The position numbers and the translations under genes are program-made. 64,000 nucleotides of DNA from Charina bottae (Eukaryota; Chordata; Lepidosauria; Squamata; Charinaidae), in the NCBI GenBank assembly GCA_023362775.1, contig JALMGJ010000008.1, forward strand, positions 17,024,001 to 17,088,000, in the 5' to 3' direction. Position 1 is the first letter of the stretch. Every line of letters begins with the position of its first letter. The notes beneath the pieces are model-generated. The model worked only from the letters and a program-made list of their open reading frames with translations, had not been told where the DNA came from and did not search any database. Shown in pieces: positions 11,575-22,610 of this stretch.

Positions 11575-12615
11575 TGTCCCAACCAAGACCCAAAGCAGGA
11601 AGGTGTGGAATAAGTCTTTTATTTACTGTACAATAAAAACATACAAAATATATCTAGAGAAAAACAGAAGCAACACGAGGTGCTCACAGGGTTCGGGTTG
11701 CCTGCAGTGACCCGTTCCTGGTTGGCGTGCATGCGGGCAACCACCATGTGGCTGTGGGCCAGGGTCCCAGCACGATGCTTGGCACAGCTGTGGAACAAGG
11801 TTCCGGCATGAGGCTTGGCGCTGCTGCAAGGAACGGCTCTGGTGCGAGGCTTGGCACAATTGCGAGGAAAGGTTCCGGTGCAAGGCTTGGTGCGGCTGCG
11901 AGGTGAGGCGAGGCTCTGGTGCGAGGCTTGGCACGGCAGCTGCAAGGCAATTTTCCAGCACGAGGTTCAGTGTGGAGATGGGGCAGGATTCTGGCGCGAG
12001 GCTTGATGTGGCTGCAAGGTGAGGTTCCGGCTCGAGGCTTGGTGCAGAGGCAGGGCAAGATTCCGGCGCGGGGCTGGGTGTGGCGGCAAGGCTAGGTTCT
12101 GGCACGAAGCGCGGCTGTATGGAAAGGCAGGGTTCTGGCACAGGGCACGGTGGGGTGGCAAGTCGAGGCTCCAGCACGAAGCGCAACTGGACAGCAGGGC
12201 AAGGTTCTGGCGTGAAGATTGGCTGGGCTGCAAGGCAAGGCTCTGAAGTAGAAGCAGGACGAAGTCCGAGTGGGGATTCTGGCGTAGCGATGGGATCGCG
12301 ATTCACTCCAGGATGCAGTACAGAATGTGAATGGTTGTCTCCAGCAATGGGCACATGCTGCGCTCATCTTTTATCCATTGATTTTCGTGCCGTTTGTGAG
12401 TGGGAGACAATTGTGCCTCATGTTGCTCTGCCCACCTTTCCCACCTCCTTTCTCACATGCTGATAGGTGGAGGCAAGTGTCCTACTGGGCTGCCTCCAAT
12501 CAGCTGCTCCGGATCTGATTCAGATTTCATGCCATCCACGTTCTTTCCCGCTTCTACTGTTATTGGCCCTTCTTTCTCCAAATCAGACTCATTGGACTCA
12601 GCCTCCATCCTGACA
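11575..12615 (-). mobile_element. LTR-like unit (possible solo LTR) with internal minisatellite
   Basis: A 1.04-kb GC-richer unit beginning TGTCAGG and ending GGGACA on the minus strand, i.e. TG...CA ends. It has a TATA-like GGATAAAAG near 12375 and a polyadenylation signal AATAAA (complement of 11618-11623) about 45 bp before its end. This order is what a solo LTR would show. However, no matching target duplication is visible, and the TATA-to-poly(A) interval is very long because of the embedded minisatellite. It could instead be another unclassified repeat. Confidence 0.4.
11766..12245. repeat. 36-bp minisatellite, about 13 units
   Basis: Units are read on the plus strand as CTGGCGCGAGGCTTG... 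of mostly 36 bp (one of about 41, two of 37-38), each diverged by roughly a quarter. The period is a multiple of three, so stop-free frames persist on the minus strand (12354-11623, 243 codons) and in other frames. They show a 12-residue periodicity rich in Pro, Glu, Cys, Leu and Ala (for example PEPCLAAQP). I treat these frames as repeat artefacts, although the longest is open well beyond the array. Confidence 0.85.
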
Positions 12616-12944
12616 AGTATCAAGTATCTTAAAATTATATGTAAGTTTCAGGCTATAAGGAATTTTGAGAAGAAAAGTTACCATAGAATGAGCAAAATAA
12701 GATCACATATATTCACAATTTAATAGGAACCAGAATACTTGAGAAATTACTTCTGAAACCTGCTTTCAGTGCCAAGGAGTCCTCAATGAAAGACATGAAG
12801 AAATCCTAATAATCAAGATTAGGTTGCTACCAATTTTTGACATGCTTTAAGAAATATGCAGAATAACTGAAAATAGGATTAGAAAATAGCAATGATAAAG
12901 ATCATGGAACTAGAATCTAACTCCCAAGAAGAATAATTAAATTA
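12616..12944. other. No gene seen
   Basis: AT-rich sequence without recognised features. Confidence 0.4.
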
Positions 12945-13345
12945 ACTAGACACATTTAGCTTTGAAAAGAAAAAGAAAATTGAAGGGCAACATGAAAGCT
13001 CTCTTCAAATGTGTAAAAGAATGGAGCAGAGAAGAAAGCCAAGACCTGTTCTTTATTATTCAGGTAGAGGACACAGAGTAATTGATTTAAGTTACAGGGA
13101 GGTATGTTCAACTGAATATTAGAAAAACTTTCTAACAATATGAAGACTTTAACAGCAAATTATTCAGAGATGTGGTGGGCTCCCACTTCCTGGATGTGTT
13201 GAAGCAGAAACAGAGGGGTTGTGAAAAACATCCTTCGGTCAAGGCATTGCAGCAGGAATGGAGCAAGTGTGATTGGAAGACTAGGTCATCAGTAGGTTCC
13301 TTCTTGTGCCTCTTTTTCTGCATTACATTCTGTTGTAATCCAAGC
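12945..13345 (+). mobile_element. Old classical CR1 LINE 3' fragment
   Basis: Degraded plus-strand CR1 3' region of the kind found throughout birds and reptiles. It follows the usual order: 'tcaaatgtgtaaaagaatgg', then 'ttaagttacagggaggt', 'actgaatattagaaaaact', a degraded 'gtggtgggctcccac' and 'tcctggatgtgttgaagc'. It is much more diverged than the CR1-L3 copies in this window, so it is older, and it has no coding potential. Confidence 0.65.
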
Positions 13346-13481
13346 TGGACCAAGTTTAAAAATAAACACTTTCAAATCAAGATGGGAGCTAAACCACAAG
13401 CAGTGCTTGTCACTCAGCTGCCTTAATGACTCTGAGTTCCCTTCCCTTTCTTTTCTTTATATAGGCGACAGACGCAACTTC

Positions 13482-13638
13482 CACATTCTTCTGTGGCTTG
13501 AATCATGTCAACTGGATTTCTATTTTCTTAGTGGAAACGTTTCCACTAAGAAAATAGAAATCCAGTTGACATGATTCAAGCCACAGACTGTTCCACCTGG
13601 ATGACTGAGAACCTTCATAGACATATTTCACATTCTTC
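13482..13638. mobile_element. Second foldback element: perfect 94-bp palindrome, 10-bp TSD
   Basis: The same family as the element at 3087-3381, in opposite orientation and shorter. A perfect palindrome with no spacer (13492-13585, 47-bp arms centred between 13538 and 13539 in GGAAACGTTTCC) is followed by the family's unique lead sequence, reversed (13586-13628). The duplication CACATTCTTC flanks it (13482-13491 and 13629-13638). The hairpin-II and CTGAAGA part present in the longer copy is absent; the arms meet at the ACGT that in the longer copy adjoins the predicted cleavage site. Confidence 0.75.
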
Positions 13639-13935
13639 ACTTTTCTGTTTGGAAGGCAAAGGGGGATTGGTCCAATCATTCTACTGGTATGTGATTTCTG
13701 GGTTGCATTAAACCTAGCCTAAGCCAGTAATGCACTTTGTAGTCCATAAAACATTTTTATTCAATAATACATATTTTCAAATCAATTAGAAATTTTTTAG
13801 AAAGATACTAGCAGAATACTGAAGTTAGTTTGATAGAAATTTTGTCTTTATCTAAAAGGCATTTCCATTTATGGAATATACATATTTCACTATTACACAA
13901 TGTATTTCAAACAATAGACAGCCACCTGTCAAAGT
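13639..13935. other. No gene seen
   Basis: Unique AT-rich sequence between the foldback element and a microsatellite. Confidence 0.4.
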
Positions 13936-14062
13936 ATGTGTGTGTATGTATGTGTGTATATATACACACACACACACATACACTGTATGTATGTATGTAT
14001 GTATGTATGTATGTACGCGTGTATGTATGTATATGCATACGCATACGCATACGCATACGTAT
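13936..14062. repeat. Compound TG/TATG/TACGCA microsatellite
   Basis: Alternating purine-pyrimidine tract: GTGTGTATATATACACAC (self-complementary), then (GTAT)n and four GCATAC hexamers with CpG steps. It has Z-DNA and cruciform potential. The small frames in both directions are artefacts. Confidence 0.93.
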
Positions 14063-14591
14063 ATAACATTTGAAGAATTTTTGAACACAAAAATTAAATA
14101 CAAAATTGCATTGCAATACTGAGCTAAAGTAAAAAATGAAGGTAGGTCAAAGATTGAAGTAATATTACTCCTGTTTGAAAGCTTTAGTTCACATTCTTTT
14201 CATCTCAAATGTCCCTGAAATCAACAGTAGTTATTTCCAACTAAATTGTCTAGGACAAAAGTCTCACGTTCTGTTCATAACAGTTTGTTCTCTGATTCTG
14301 GGACACGTTCAAAATAAATATAAGAAGCTACCCCAGAAGTTTTTAAAATTGCATTAATTACTGGAGTTTCCACTGATTTATAATGGCAGATCTCCTGCAG
14401 ATCTGACCAGTTTTCCAACAAAACCCTATGCCATCACTGCCACTGCAACCATGGGGTCTCCCAATATTTTTATTGTTGGAGATTGAAGTATTCTTTGTGT
14501 GCATGTGAGAGTGAGAGTACTCATGAGAGTGGGAATTTGGTCTGAGCAATGAAATACATTATAGGGATAGGCAAAGCCAAGCACCTGACCA
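14063..14591. other. No gene seen
   Basis: AT-rich sequence without recognised features. Confidence 0.4.
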
Positions 14592-14820
14592 CAGGTAGTC
14601 CTCGTTTAGTGACCACAATTGAGACTGGCAACTCAGTCATTAAGCAATGTGGTTGCAAAGTGAAACCATGACTGTGCTTATGATTTTACTTCAGTTTTCC
14701 TTTGCTTTACAGACCTGCGAAGGTCATAAATGTGAGGATTGGTCACAAAGTTACTTTTTCAACACTTTCATAACTGCGAATGGTTGCTAAACGAGGCAGT
14801 CACTAAATAAGGACTATCTG
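14592..14820 (+). mobile_element. TA-type miniature DNA transposon, copy 1
   Basis: The termini CAGGTAGTCCTCGTTTAGTGACC and the complement of the right end (CAGATAGTCCTTATTTAGTGACT) form long imperfect inverted repeats (only the first 20 bases of each are needed). TA follows the right end; the left flank is CA, probably a decayed TA. It is non-coding and related to the element at 16099-16526. TA targeting suggests the Tc1/mariner-Tigger group. Confidence 0.7.
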
Positions 14821-15540
14821 TACATATTATCAGGCAGGAGGAGAATAAAAGAACATACGCTCCATTGCGGTGTGCCTGGTAAGAAAGGCAGAAGGAAGCA
14901 ATCTGTCTTCTAAACAAAAAGCAAGCAGACTTATTAACAAAATCCTTAATTCTCAATCTATCCCCTACTGCCCCTTGTGGCCAATAGGTCACGAAGAGAC
15001 AGTGCCACTGGATTTGGACCTCCACCATTTCATCAGCTATGTGTTTAGATCAGATGCTATAAGAACTAGTTTTCTGAATAATGATACTTATATATAGAAG
15101 AGTCCTAGTATTATCACTGCACACTATTTGTAACTATTCCATTCTTACTTTTTTTGTGGAAGAAAAAGCAAAAGAACATTGTGATCTTTCCATTCCCTCT
15201 TATTTTCTTCCATTGTTCCATCTCTTTTCCAAACAGAAAAAAGGTACATTAAGAAGGTGAAAAAATAATAATTTTGCACAATGTGTTTTTGAATTGGTAG
15301 AGCTACAAACTATCTGTCTGAAAAAATAGCTCCATGATTATATCTACCTCTTTTTAATTCTCAGTTATCAGTTAAAACAGTTCTGTGTAGTATTCAGTAC
15401 AATTTTACATCTTTGTTTACAACATGGTGAGAAAGTATTTGATGTAGAACAGAAATTTGGAGTGGCAAACTTACTATAATGTTAAGATCATTCTTGCCCT
15501 GCCAGACCTTCCATTCAATCTAAAGTTATCCATAAATGTG
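14821..15540. other. No gene seen
   Basis: AT-rich sequence without recognised features. Confidence 0.4.
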
Positions 15541-15651
15541 AAGGAAAGGAAAGGAAAGGAAAGGAAAGGAAAGGAAAGGAAAGGAAAGGAAAGGAAAGGA
15601 AAGGAAAGGAAAGGAAAGGAAAGGAAAGGAAAGGAAAGGAAAGGAAAGGAA
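15541..15651. repeat. (GGAAA)n microsatellite
   Basis: About 22 nearly perfect GGAAA pentamers. The Lys-Gly-Lys-Glu-Arg frame over it is an artefact. Confidence 0.97.
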
Positions 15652-16096
15652 AAGTGGGGGAAATCAGGGAACCAATAGAGGGTTGAAATCAGAATTATTT
15701 GAAATCTCCACCCCTAATAGTATTCATTTCAGAATTCTGTGAATCCAGTCTGTCATACTAAGATTTGGAAGCTTGATCCTCAAGCCCAAAAGGAATAATA
15801 CCATAATTCTTACTGAGCGTATTGGAGAACATATATCTTTATAGAGGCTTAACTCCCAGAACTGGGGTAAAAGTAAACAAAGTCTGCATACTTTTATTAC
15901 CTAGTTTTTTCTCTAAAAAAAATCAAGCCAGATATTTGTAATGATCAATAAAACTATTCTAACAAGTTTTTAAAGGCAATGACTGTATTCCTATCTTGTA
16001 AATTATGTAAAGTAAAAAACACAGGCACACTTGGGAACTGTGGACCAGTTACTCAACCAGATTTCAAAATGTAAGCAGTAAGCAGTATTTATAAAG
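15652..16096. other. No gene seen
   Basis: AT-rich sequence without recognised features. Confidence 0.4.
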
Positions 16097-16528
16097 TACA
16101 ACTGGTCCTCGGTTACCAACCACAATTGGGACCAGCAACAACATAGCTAAGCAATGTGGTTGTAAAGTGAAACGTCATGTGACCACGCCAACTTACATCA
16201 GTTCCAGCTGCAGTCGTTAAGCCAATCAACAATGTTCATTAAGCGTGATGTCACATGACCACAACTTGCAATTTACTGCTAGCTTCCCCACTGACTTTGC
16301 TAGTCGGAAGCCAGCTGTGAAGGTTGCAAATGGTGATCATGTGACCATAGGATGCTGCAACCATCATAAATGTGCACTGGTTGCCAAGCACCTGAATTGT
16401 GATCATGTGACTGTGGGGATGCTGTGATGACCACAACTTTCAGGACCAGTTGTATATCTCGTTTTTCAGTGCCATCATAACTTCAAATGGTTGCTGAACA
16501 AGCAGTCGGTAAGCAAGGACTACCTGTA
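16097..16528 (+). mobile_element. TA-type miniature DNA transposon, longer copy 2
   Basis: The element 16099-16526 (428 bp) is flanked by TA on both sides. Its ends (CAACTGGTCCTCGGTTACC and the complement of GGTAAGCAAGGACTACCTG) match those of the 14592-14820 copy. The body repeats GTCACATGACC/GATCATGTGACC several times, giving internal inverted CATGTGAC blocks. No transposase is visible. Confidence 0.7.
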
Positions 16529-16656
16529 ATCCTGAAGGTAAATCACACTGATTGCAATGGAATTTATTCCCTAGTAAGCATTCTTAGGACTAGAGTCTTA
16601 AAGAATCCATCATGAATGCACTGGTATCAGTAGTTATGCTGAATATATATAGAGAT

Positions 16657-16659
<3 letters not shown>

Positions 16660-16688
<29 letters not shown>

Positions 16689-16752
16689 CATACATACATA
16701 CATACATGATATAAAGAGAGAGAGATTATAGAGAGAGATAGAGAGAGAGAAG
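16660..16752. repeat. (CATA)n then (GA)n microsatellite
   Basis: About 12 CATA tetramers followed by a GAGATA/GAGA tract, running directly into the LINE fragment at 16738. Confidence 0.95.
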
Positions 16753-17012
16753 CTGGAGAAGTACCAGGGCCTGAAGGAGGAACTAGAGAGGATGTGGAAA
16801 GTAAAAGCCAAAGTGGTCCCAGTGGTGGTAGGAGTACTCAGGGCTTTGACTCCAAAGCAGGGAGAGTTGCTCCAACAGATCCCAGGAACAACATCAGAGC
16901 TCTCTGTCCAGAAGAGTGTATTGCTAGGAACAGCTAAGATACTGCTCACAACCCTCAAACTCCATAGAGGACCCGAGATTGAGGAAGACACATACCACCC
17001 ACAGGGTTGAGA
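16738..17012 (+). pseudogene. LINE ORF C-terminal fragment
   Basis: Plus-strand frame ending in a stop at 17010. It encodes a segment beginning near EKLEKYQGLKEELERMWKVK and continuing with VVPVVVGVL, IPGTTSELSVQK and LLGTAKILLTTLKL. I recognise this as a conserved C-terminal block found downstream of the reverse transcriptase in several non-LTR retrotransposons (KYQ.L..EL...W.VK, VVVGAL, LQKS.LLGTA.ILR). The clade is not resolved here. The upstream RT is missing, so it is a 5'-truncated copy about 270 bp long. Confidence 0.55.
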
Positions 17013-18024
17013 AGGGAATTCTATTTTACATATAATGTTGCAGGTCATATGATGATATGGTTACCATTTATCATAAGCAGTACTATCAAGATATAGCAAA
17101 TTACATCAGTTTTAAAACTTTGGCTGTTATGCATCAGTTGTTCCAACCAAAGCTGTAATTAATCCTGCCATTTTTTATCCAGAACTATTACAACATCACC
17201 AAGCATTGGGCAAGCCCAAATTTCTCAGTAGTAGATATTTGGGAAGACATACTAATGAAGGAATTAATCCACCAAATTATCAGACATTTTTGTTCAATGT
17301 TTCCAATATATATTCCATGCAGAAGACGAATGATCAATTCTGTCTTAAATTTAAATACGTTTTGCTTTACTTTAATTTATACAATCCACTATGACATGAA
17401 AGTATTAGAATATAATAACTGTTTTTATAGTGTGACAACGTGCATTACTGTGGAGATTATTTGTAAGGTATATTGCATCTTTTTTAAATTGAATTCTTTC
17501 AAGTAAATGTTGAGGTGATATCCACATTGAAACTTGACAGAAATCATCATGGAAGGCTACTTTGCCTGTTATGCCCACCATGGAAACCATTTTATGACTA
17601 GGGCAGCTCCCAAACCAGCCATTTTATGAAAATGCTAAATGTGACCCCAGTCCTTGACGGTTATCCATGGCTTACATGCAAAGAGAAGTTGTTTATAATT
17701 TACAAAATTATTCAGTAACAAGAGGAAATCTGTTCACTTTATGTGGGAATACAGAAATGGGAGGATGGTCCACATGCCTGAATATTCTCCAAGGTGGAAT
17801 TTTCCAAATCCATCAGAATATGTGAGGAAAAAAATCCCATTACTAATGAATAAGGCTATCTTATTCATACTTGTATACATGGAAAGTAGTATATGGAAGA
17901 AATAAATAAAAAGAGATATTAACATATGTTAATTAATATTAAAACTGGATTTAGAGTTGCAGCAGTTTCTTTTTTTATTTGTGGGAGATGAAATTGGAAA
18001 AGGGGTAACATCTTGCCAAATATA
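17013..18024. other. No gene seen
   Basis: AT-rich DNA. Small frames at 17206-17925 show no domain. Confidence 0.4.
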
Positions 18025-19978
18025 CTGTAGGTACTATACATAAGAAAGGGAATAAGACTGACCCTGCCAGTTACCGACCTATAAGCCTCCATAATATTAT
18101 AAGTAAACTTTATGCAAGACATCTTCAGTGGAAGCTCAGAGATTGGATGGAACAGGAAGGACTATTGGCAGAGGAACAAGCTGGTTTTAGAGGTCGTTGA
18201 ACAATTGACCAATGTCTTATACTTCAACATCTTATTGAGAAATATATCTCTCAGAATACTGCTTCACTTTATGCAGCCTTTGTTGATCTTAAGCATTTGA
18301 TTCTATATCTCAGATTAATCTATGGAACCAGCTGTATAATACTAGCATTGATCACCGACTGTTGTTTCTTATTCATGCATTACACAAAGAAACAGTGCTT
18401 ACAGTAAGATGCAATTCTCAAGGACACCTGACAGCACCCATTCCAACTACCAAGGGCATAAAACGAGGCTGCATACTTGCACCTCTTATTTAATTTTTAT
18501 ATAAATGATGGAGTAGATCGGCTTAAGAATCCAAACTTCCATCCACCCAAATTAGCAGAGAGACATATTACTATACTGTTATATGCGGATGATACAGTAA
18601 TCCTCTCAAGTACACCCATTGGGCTCAAGAGAGCTTTGAACACTTTTGCACATTACTGTAAAGAAAACCAACTAGAAATCAACTATTCTAAAACTAAAAT
18701 AACGGCATTCACAAATTGGCCTAAAAAGCACTCCTGGAATATTAACAATCATGCTGTTGAACAAGTGCAATGTTTTTGATATCTGGGGCTAATTTTCAGG
18801 CCAATGGAAATAAAAGGGCTCATGCTAACTATGCTTCACAAAATGCACACAGGAGTGCAGCAGCTATCTTAAGATTTCATAATTCCGGAGGAGGTCAATA
18901 TACAGTATACCTGCAGCCACTAAGCTCTTTGAGGCCAACCCCCTAGCTCAGTTACTATATGGAACACAACTTGGACCACCCCGAAACCTTGCACCAATGG
19001 GACTCCTAAATTTTTAGGAGCAATTTCACAAGTTCCTCACTGTGTCTCCAATACTTCACTACGCATGGAGGCTGGAATGGTGAGAGTGGAGACTAGAATA
19101 TGGCAAGCTGTGTTACATTACCAGTTGAAGCTGACACTTCTCCCTATGGGCTTAGCTCCACTGACATTAGAAGACAGATTTCAAAGTGGGTGGAAACAAT
19201 AAGTTTACAATAAGCTCTGTCTCCTAGGACTTTCCCCCACTTACTATCTTCGGGCTATGAGCAAGCAAGGGCCACACTTAAGCAATGTCTGTTCGACATC
19301 GACCGTCAAACAGATGCTGGTAATACCACTCAGCTTCCCATGGAAGATAACTGGAGATACACTCTGGCACCAGCTATGTATCTCACACAGCTTAACATCC
19401 CAAATCAGAGAAGGGCCTTTACCTTAGCCTGATGTAATGCTCTCCCTTTCAGCACTTCTGGCTGGAAGATACAAAAAGATACCATATTTATTATGTGTAG
19501 GTCCTTGCGACTCTGGACAGGTAGAAACTATTGAACATGTTCTTCTGTATTGTCAGTTTTATACAGAACTTTGAAATGTTCTGATTACCCCACTCCTGAC
19601 TAGCAAAACAGGATATAATAATCAACAGTATAGGCAGTCTCTATTTTCTGACATCAACCCTGAAATAACACACAAGATTGCCAGGTTTTGTGTGGCTGCA
19701 TGCAGAATCAGAATGTGTCTGCATTTTACATTGCTATTTTAAAGTTCATATTACCTAGATTGCTAATTTTAATCTTTTTCTGTTGCCGTTGTTGTATATG
19801 TGTAGCCTGAGCAAGCCCCTTAGCATATTTTGATTTAATATTGTCTTTTAGCCAAAATTATGTACTTTTCCTAATTACCCTGATATTGTCAATTTAGTTT
19901 TGAATATTTTGGATACTTGAATACTAATTTCCTTGTGCTGGTTAATGACCACAATAAAGACTCTTGCTTACTGTAGGT
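18025..19978 (+). mobile_element. R4/Dong-like LINE, 3' 1.95 kb, inactivated
   Basis: Plus-strand non-LTR retrotransposon. The RT block begins around SYRPISL (about 18070), then the motif EEQAGFRGR followed by a stop (about 18180-18200), AAFVDL (18285), TTKGIKRGC and LAPLL (18455-18490), and LLYADDTVILSS (18580-18615), i.e. the catalytic YADD is retained. After the RT comes a C-terminal region with a Cys/His cluster (CVGPC...HVLLYC, about 19500-19555). It ends at AATAAAGACTCTTGCTTACTG (19954-19974). Stops and frameshifts occur throughout. The assignment to R4/Dong is by recollection of the YxPISL and K(R)GC context; other clades are possible. Confidence 0.65.
18477..18779 (+). pseudogene. RT palm fragment of the R4-like LINE
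   Basis: The longest surviving frame of the element (100 codons) contains the reverse transcriptase catalytic box ILLYADDTVILSS near residues 34-46, followed by LEINYSKTKITAF, which matches the LxLNxxKTK motif after the palm. It is framed by stops on both sides, so it is not translated as a functional enzyme. The chosen ATG is only the first Met in the frame. Confidence 0.6.
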
Positions 19979-20574
19979 AAGATTCTGAGATTTTCCGGAG
20001 TTCAGGAGAAGACCCCCCAAAATTTTTCATACATTTCGCCATATATTTAGTTTCTGTAAATTCTGGGGTCAGCTTTCTGTCCACAAAAACTTCTGACAAG
20101 ATTAGGAAAGGGAAAATAAATGTAATTACACATTAGCAAAGTTATACATACATATATATAAGAGTTAAGTATTAATTTTACATTTCCATTAATATCACTG
20201 TGGTTTTGAAAACTTAAGAAATAATATCAAAATGTTTGGTTTTCTTTCAGTGAAAAAAGATTGAAGGGTAGAAATGGGTTTACATTAATATCAACATTTC
20301 AGTGTATATTTCAAAATATTCTAACTTATTGAAAAACTCAATAATCTTTTTAGATTTATTGATGTGCTAGAAAAACTTCATGAAAATCAACAGCTTATAT
20401 TAGTTTAGCATTTCAACCAACAAATTAGTCCAACAACAAATACTATTTATTTTAAAATTTAAAAACTATGACTCATTTAGAAGACAAATATAATGGGTAA
20501 CTAAGAATTTGTCAAGTTTTTAAAAATGGAAATAATTACTTCTATAAAGTTATGTGTGTTTGTGTGTGTAGATG

Positions 20575-20576
<2 letters not shown>
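19979..20576. other. No gene seen
   Basis: AT-rich sequence without recognised features. Confidence 0.4.

Positions 20577-20621
<45 letters not shown>
20577..20621. repeat. (GA)n microsatellite
   Basis: About 22 GA dinucleotides, immediately 5' of a 5S-headed SINE. Confidence 0.95.
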
Positions 20622-20624
<3 letters not shown>

Positions 20625-20626
<2 letters not shown>

Positions 20627-20870
20627 AGCAGATGGCAGCACCTAGCAAATGTGGGTGATCTCAAAAAGCTAAATAGAGTCAGACCTGCTCAGTATTGAAT
20701 GGGAAACCATTAGAAAATCCCAGGGTTTTAAGGTAGACTTGGAAATTGTGGGGGGGGGGAATCCCAGAAGAAATAATGTCAAGCTATTTCTATATTGTTG
20801 CCAAGAACAACATGGGACTACATGGACATGAAGTCATCAGGAGTCAAGCAGGAGTCAAAGTAGATTTACC
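20625..20870 (+). mobile_element. 5S rRNA-headed SINE, plus strand
   Basis: The head retains the internal promoter half of 5S rRNA in degraded form: AAGCTAAATAGAGTCAGACC, then CTCAGTATTGAATGGGAAACC (5S: AAGCTAAGCAGGGTC...TTAGTACTTGGATGGGAGACC). The tail contains 'attgttgccaagaa' and 'acatggacatgaagtcatcagg', shared with the minus-strand copy at 41160-41330. It is not a functional 5S gene. Confidence 0.6.
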
Positions 20871-21381
20871 TGTTTTTGTGAGGAGAAGGGAGGAAGGAAG
20901 CCACAAGGCTGAAATGTATTTTTAGGCTTCCCAGTACCACAGTCAAAGATTGCTTGTTGTAAAATACAGCTATATAGAGTGCATGGTAACAATCTGAACA
21001 TTCAAGTACTATGTGATCATCAGTGTTTAGAACAAAGAGGCAATTTTTGTTGAGGAAAATCTTTCAAGATGTGCTGGACTGACAACTGACTGGAATTCAA
21101 TTTACTGAAGTGATATTGAAATATTGGGGAGAGGTGGTTGCAGACTGATTACGGTTCAAAAGCTGTATTGCTCATACTATCTCATGAACTGTATGTTCAG
21201 TTGTCGCCATGGCAACATGGTCATCAGAGCTATTCAGGAAACTGGCAACTTCATTTGCATTTTTGTGTTAGATATTGAGAAGACTATCAGAGAAAAAAAC
21301 AAGATGAGGCTCAGCATAGGACAACTACACTTCATCCTTCCCATAATTCAGAGTCAGGAGGGAGAGAGGGAGGAAAAAGGG
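20871..21381. other. No gene seen
   Basis: Unique sequence; the 101-codon frame at 21124-21429 runs into a GA repeat and has no recognisable domain. Confidence 0.4.
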
Positions 21382-21403
21382 GGAGAGAGAGAGAGAGAGA
21401 GAG
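21382..21403. repeat. Short (GA)n repeat
   Basis: Eleven GA dinucleotides following a GGGA-rich stretch. Confidence 0.9.
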
Positions 21404-21878
21404 ATAAATACTTGTCTCTAGTCTTATAAAAATATGCACTCAGAAATGCATTTTTAACAACAGTAATAATTTTCCTTTGTATTTCAAGCAGTATTTTTAA
21501 GCAATGATAATTGTTGAAATATTTTTATTAGGGGAAACATACAAAAATGATCATAATCACATAAAAGTGGTCAACTTGTGGCCCCCATCTTATTGTCAAA
21601 AGCTTTCTGTTTAGCCATTAATCCAACCGTATGTCAAGAGCAATCTACCTTAGGCAGTAGGGTGAAAAATGGAAATCAAACTAGAAGCATAGTCAGATTC
21701 TTCAAGAACCTGCAATGCATCTGTTAAATGTGGATTTGATTTAGAATTGATGTACTTGCCAAGTTAAAACTCTAGAGAACATTGACCACTACATCCCTTA
21801 TGGCTCTTTGCAAATTATCAACTTATCTCATCTATCTATCCATAATTTTCCTACTGTCCTGGTAGCAAATTGTAGAGG

Positions 21879-21881
<3 letters not shown>
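21404..21881. other. No gene seen
   Basis: AT-rich sequence without recognised features. Confidence 0.4.

Positions 21882-21927
<46 letters not shown>
21882..21927. repeat. (TG)n microsatellite
   Basis: About 23 perfect TG dinucleotides. Confidence 0.97.
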
Positions 21928-21928
<1 letters not shown>

Positions 21929-22449
21929 TCATAGATCTTCATATATACCTGTCTGAAAATGGCAGTTCTTGCTTTGTATTTCATGCTGTGTGGATATAGA
22001 AAGGTGTCAAGCTCCCTCCAGGGACAAGAACTACTCAGCAAGAATGACTGAGTATTGTATGGCTGGTGAACATACAGTAACAAAAATAATTATACGAAGG
22101 CTAGCCATTTCAGATAGGTGACAGCCTCTGAGCAGGTGGGCAAAATGGTATAGAATTTATATCCTATCATATTTCAAATCCTTCGTACCCTTTTACTGTA
22201 CTGCCTCTTGTTAATAGAAGTTGTTGACTTTCACTCACCCTCATCCTGTCTGTTGAAGATGGTTGCATGTTTACATTCTCTGAATTTCTGCTCTCCTGTC
22301 TAGATAACTCCCTCAAGTTAGCCTGGGATTTTCCTGTCACTAACATAGCTCTAACACAAGGATTTACTTAATCTAGATATCTATTCAGTACTGTGATTTA
22401 CTTTCCTCACTCTGGCACTCTAGAAATCTTCAATCCCAACTCTCATCAC
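21928..22449. other. No gene seen
   Basis: AT-rich sequence without recognised features. Confidence 0.4.
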
Positions 22450-22610
22450 TCTTAGATGGCACAGCTGGTGGCTGTACTGCCTGTGAATTTTGAGAGTTGC
22501 GAACACAGGTAGAGGAAGACCGCTTCAGGTCAGGCCTGGCTCTTGGTGACACTGTACAGAATATGTCCATACATTTTCTTGGCAATAGTGTGGATTGCTA
22601 TTTCTTTCAT
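22450..22610 (-). mobile_element. Probable 5S-type SINE remnant
   Basis: The right part ('tggtgacactgtacagaat', 'catacattttcttggcaatag') matches the tail module of the 5S-headed SINE at 41160-41330 in the same orientation. The 5S head is not recognisable here. Confidence 0.4.

Noticed and set aside
13936..14062. Regularly spaced repeats that could suggest a CRISPR array
   Set aside because: The units are 2-6 bp simple repeats with no spacers, in a vertebrate genome.
20640..20745. Possible 5S rRNA gene
   Set aside because: Only the inner half is similar to 5S and it is diverged, and it continues into a SINE tail.
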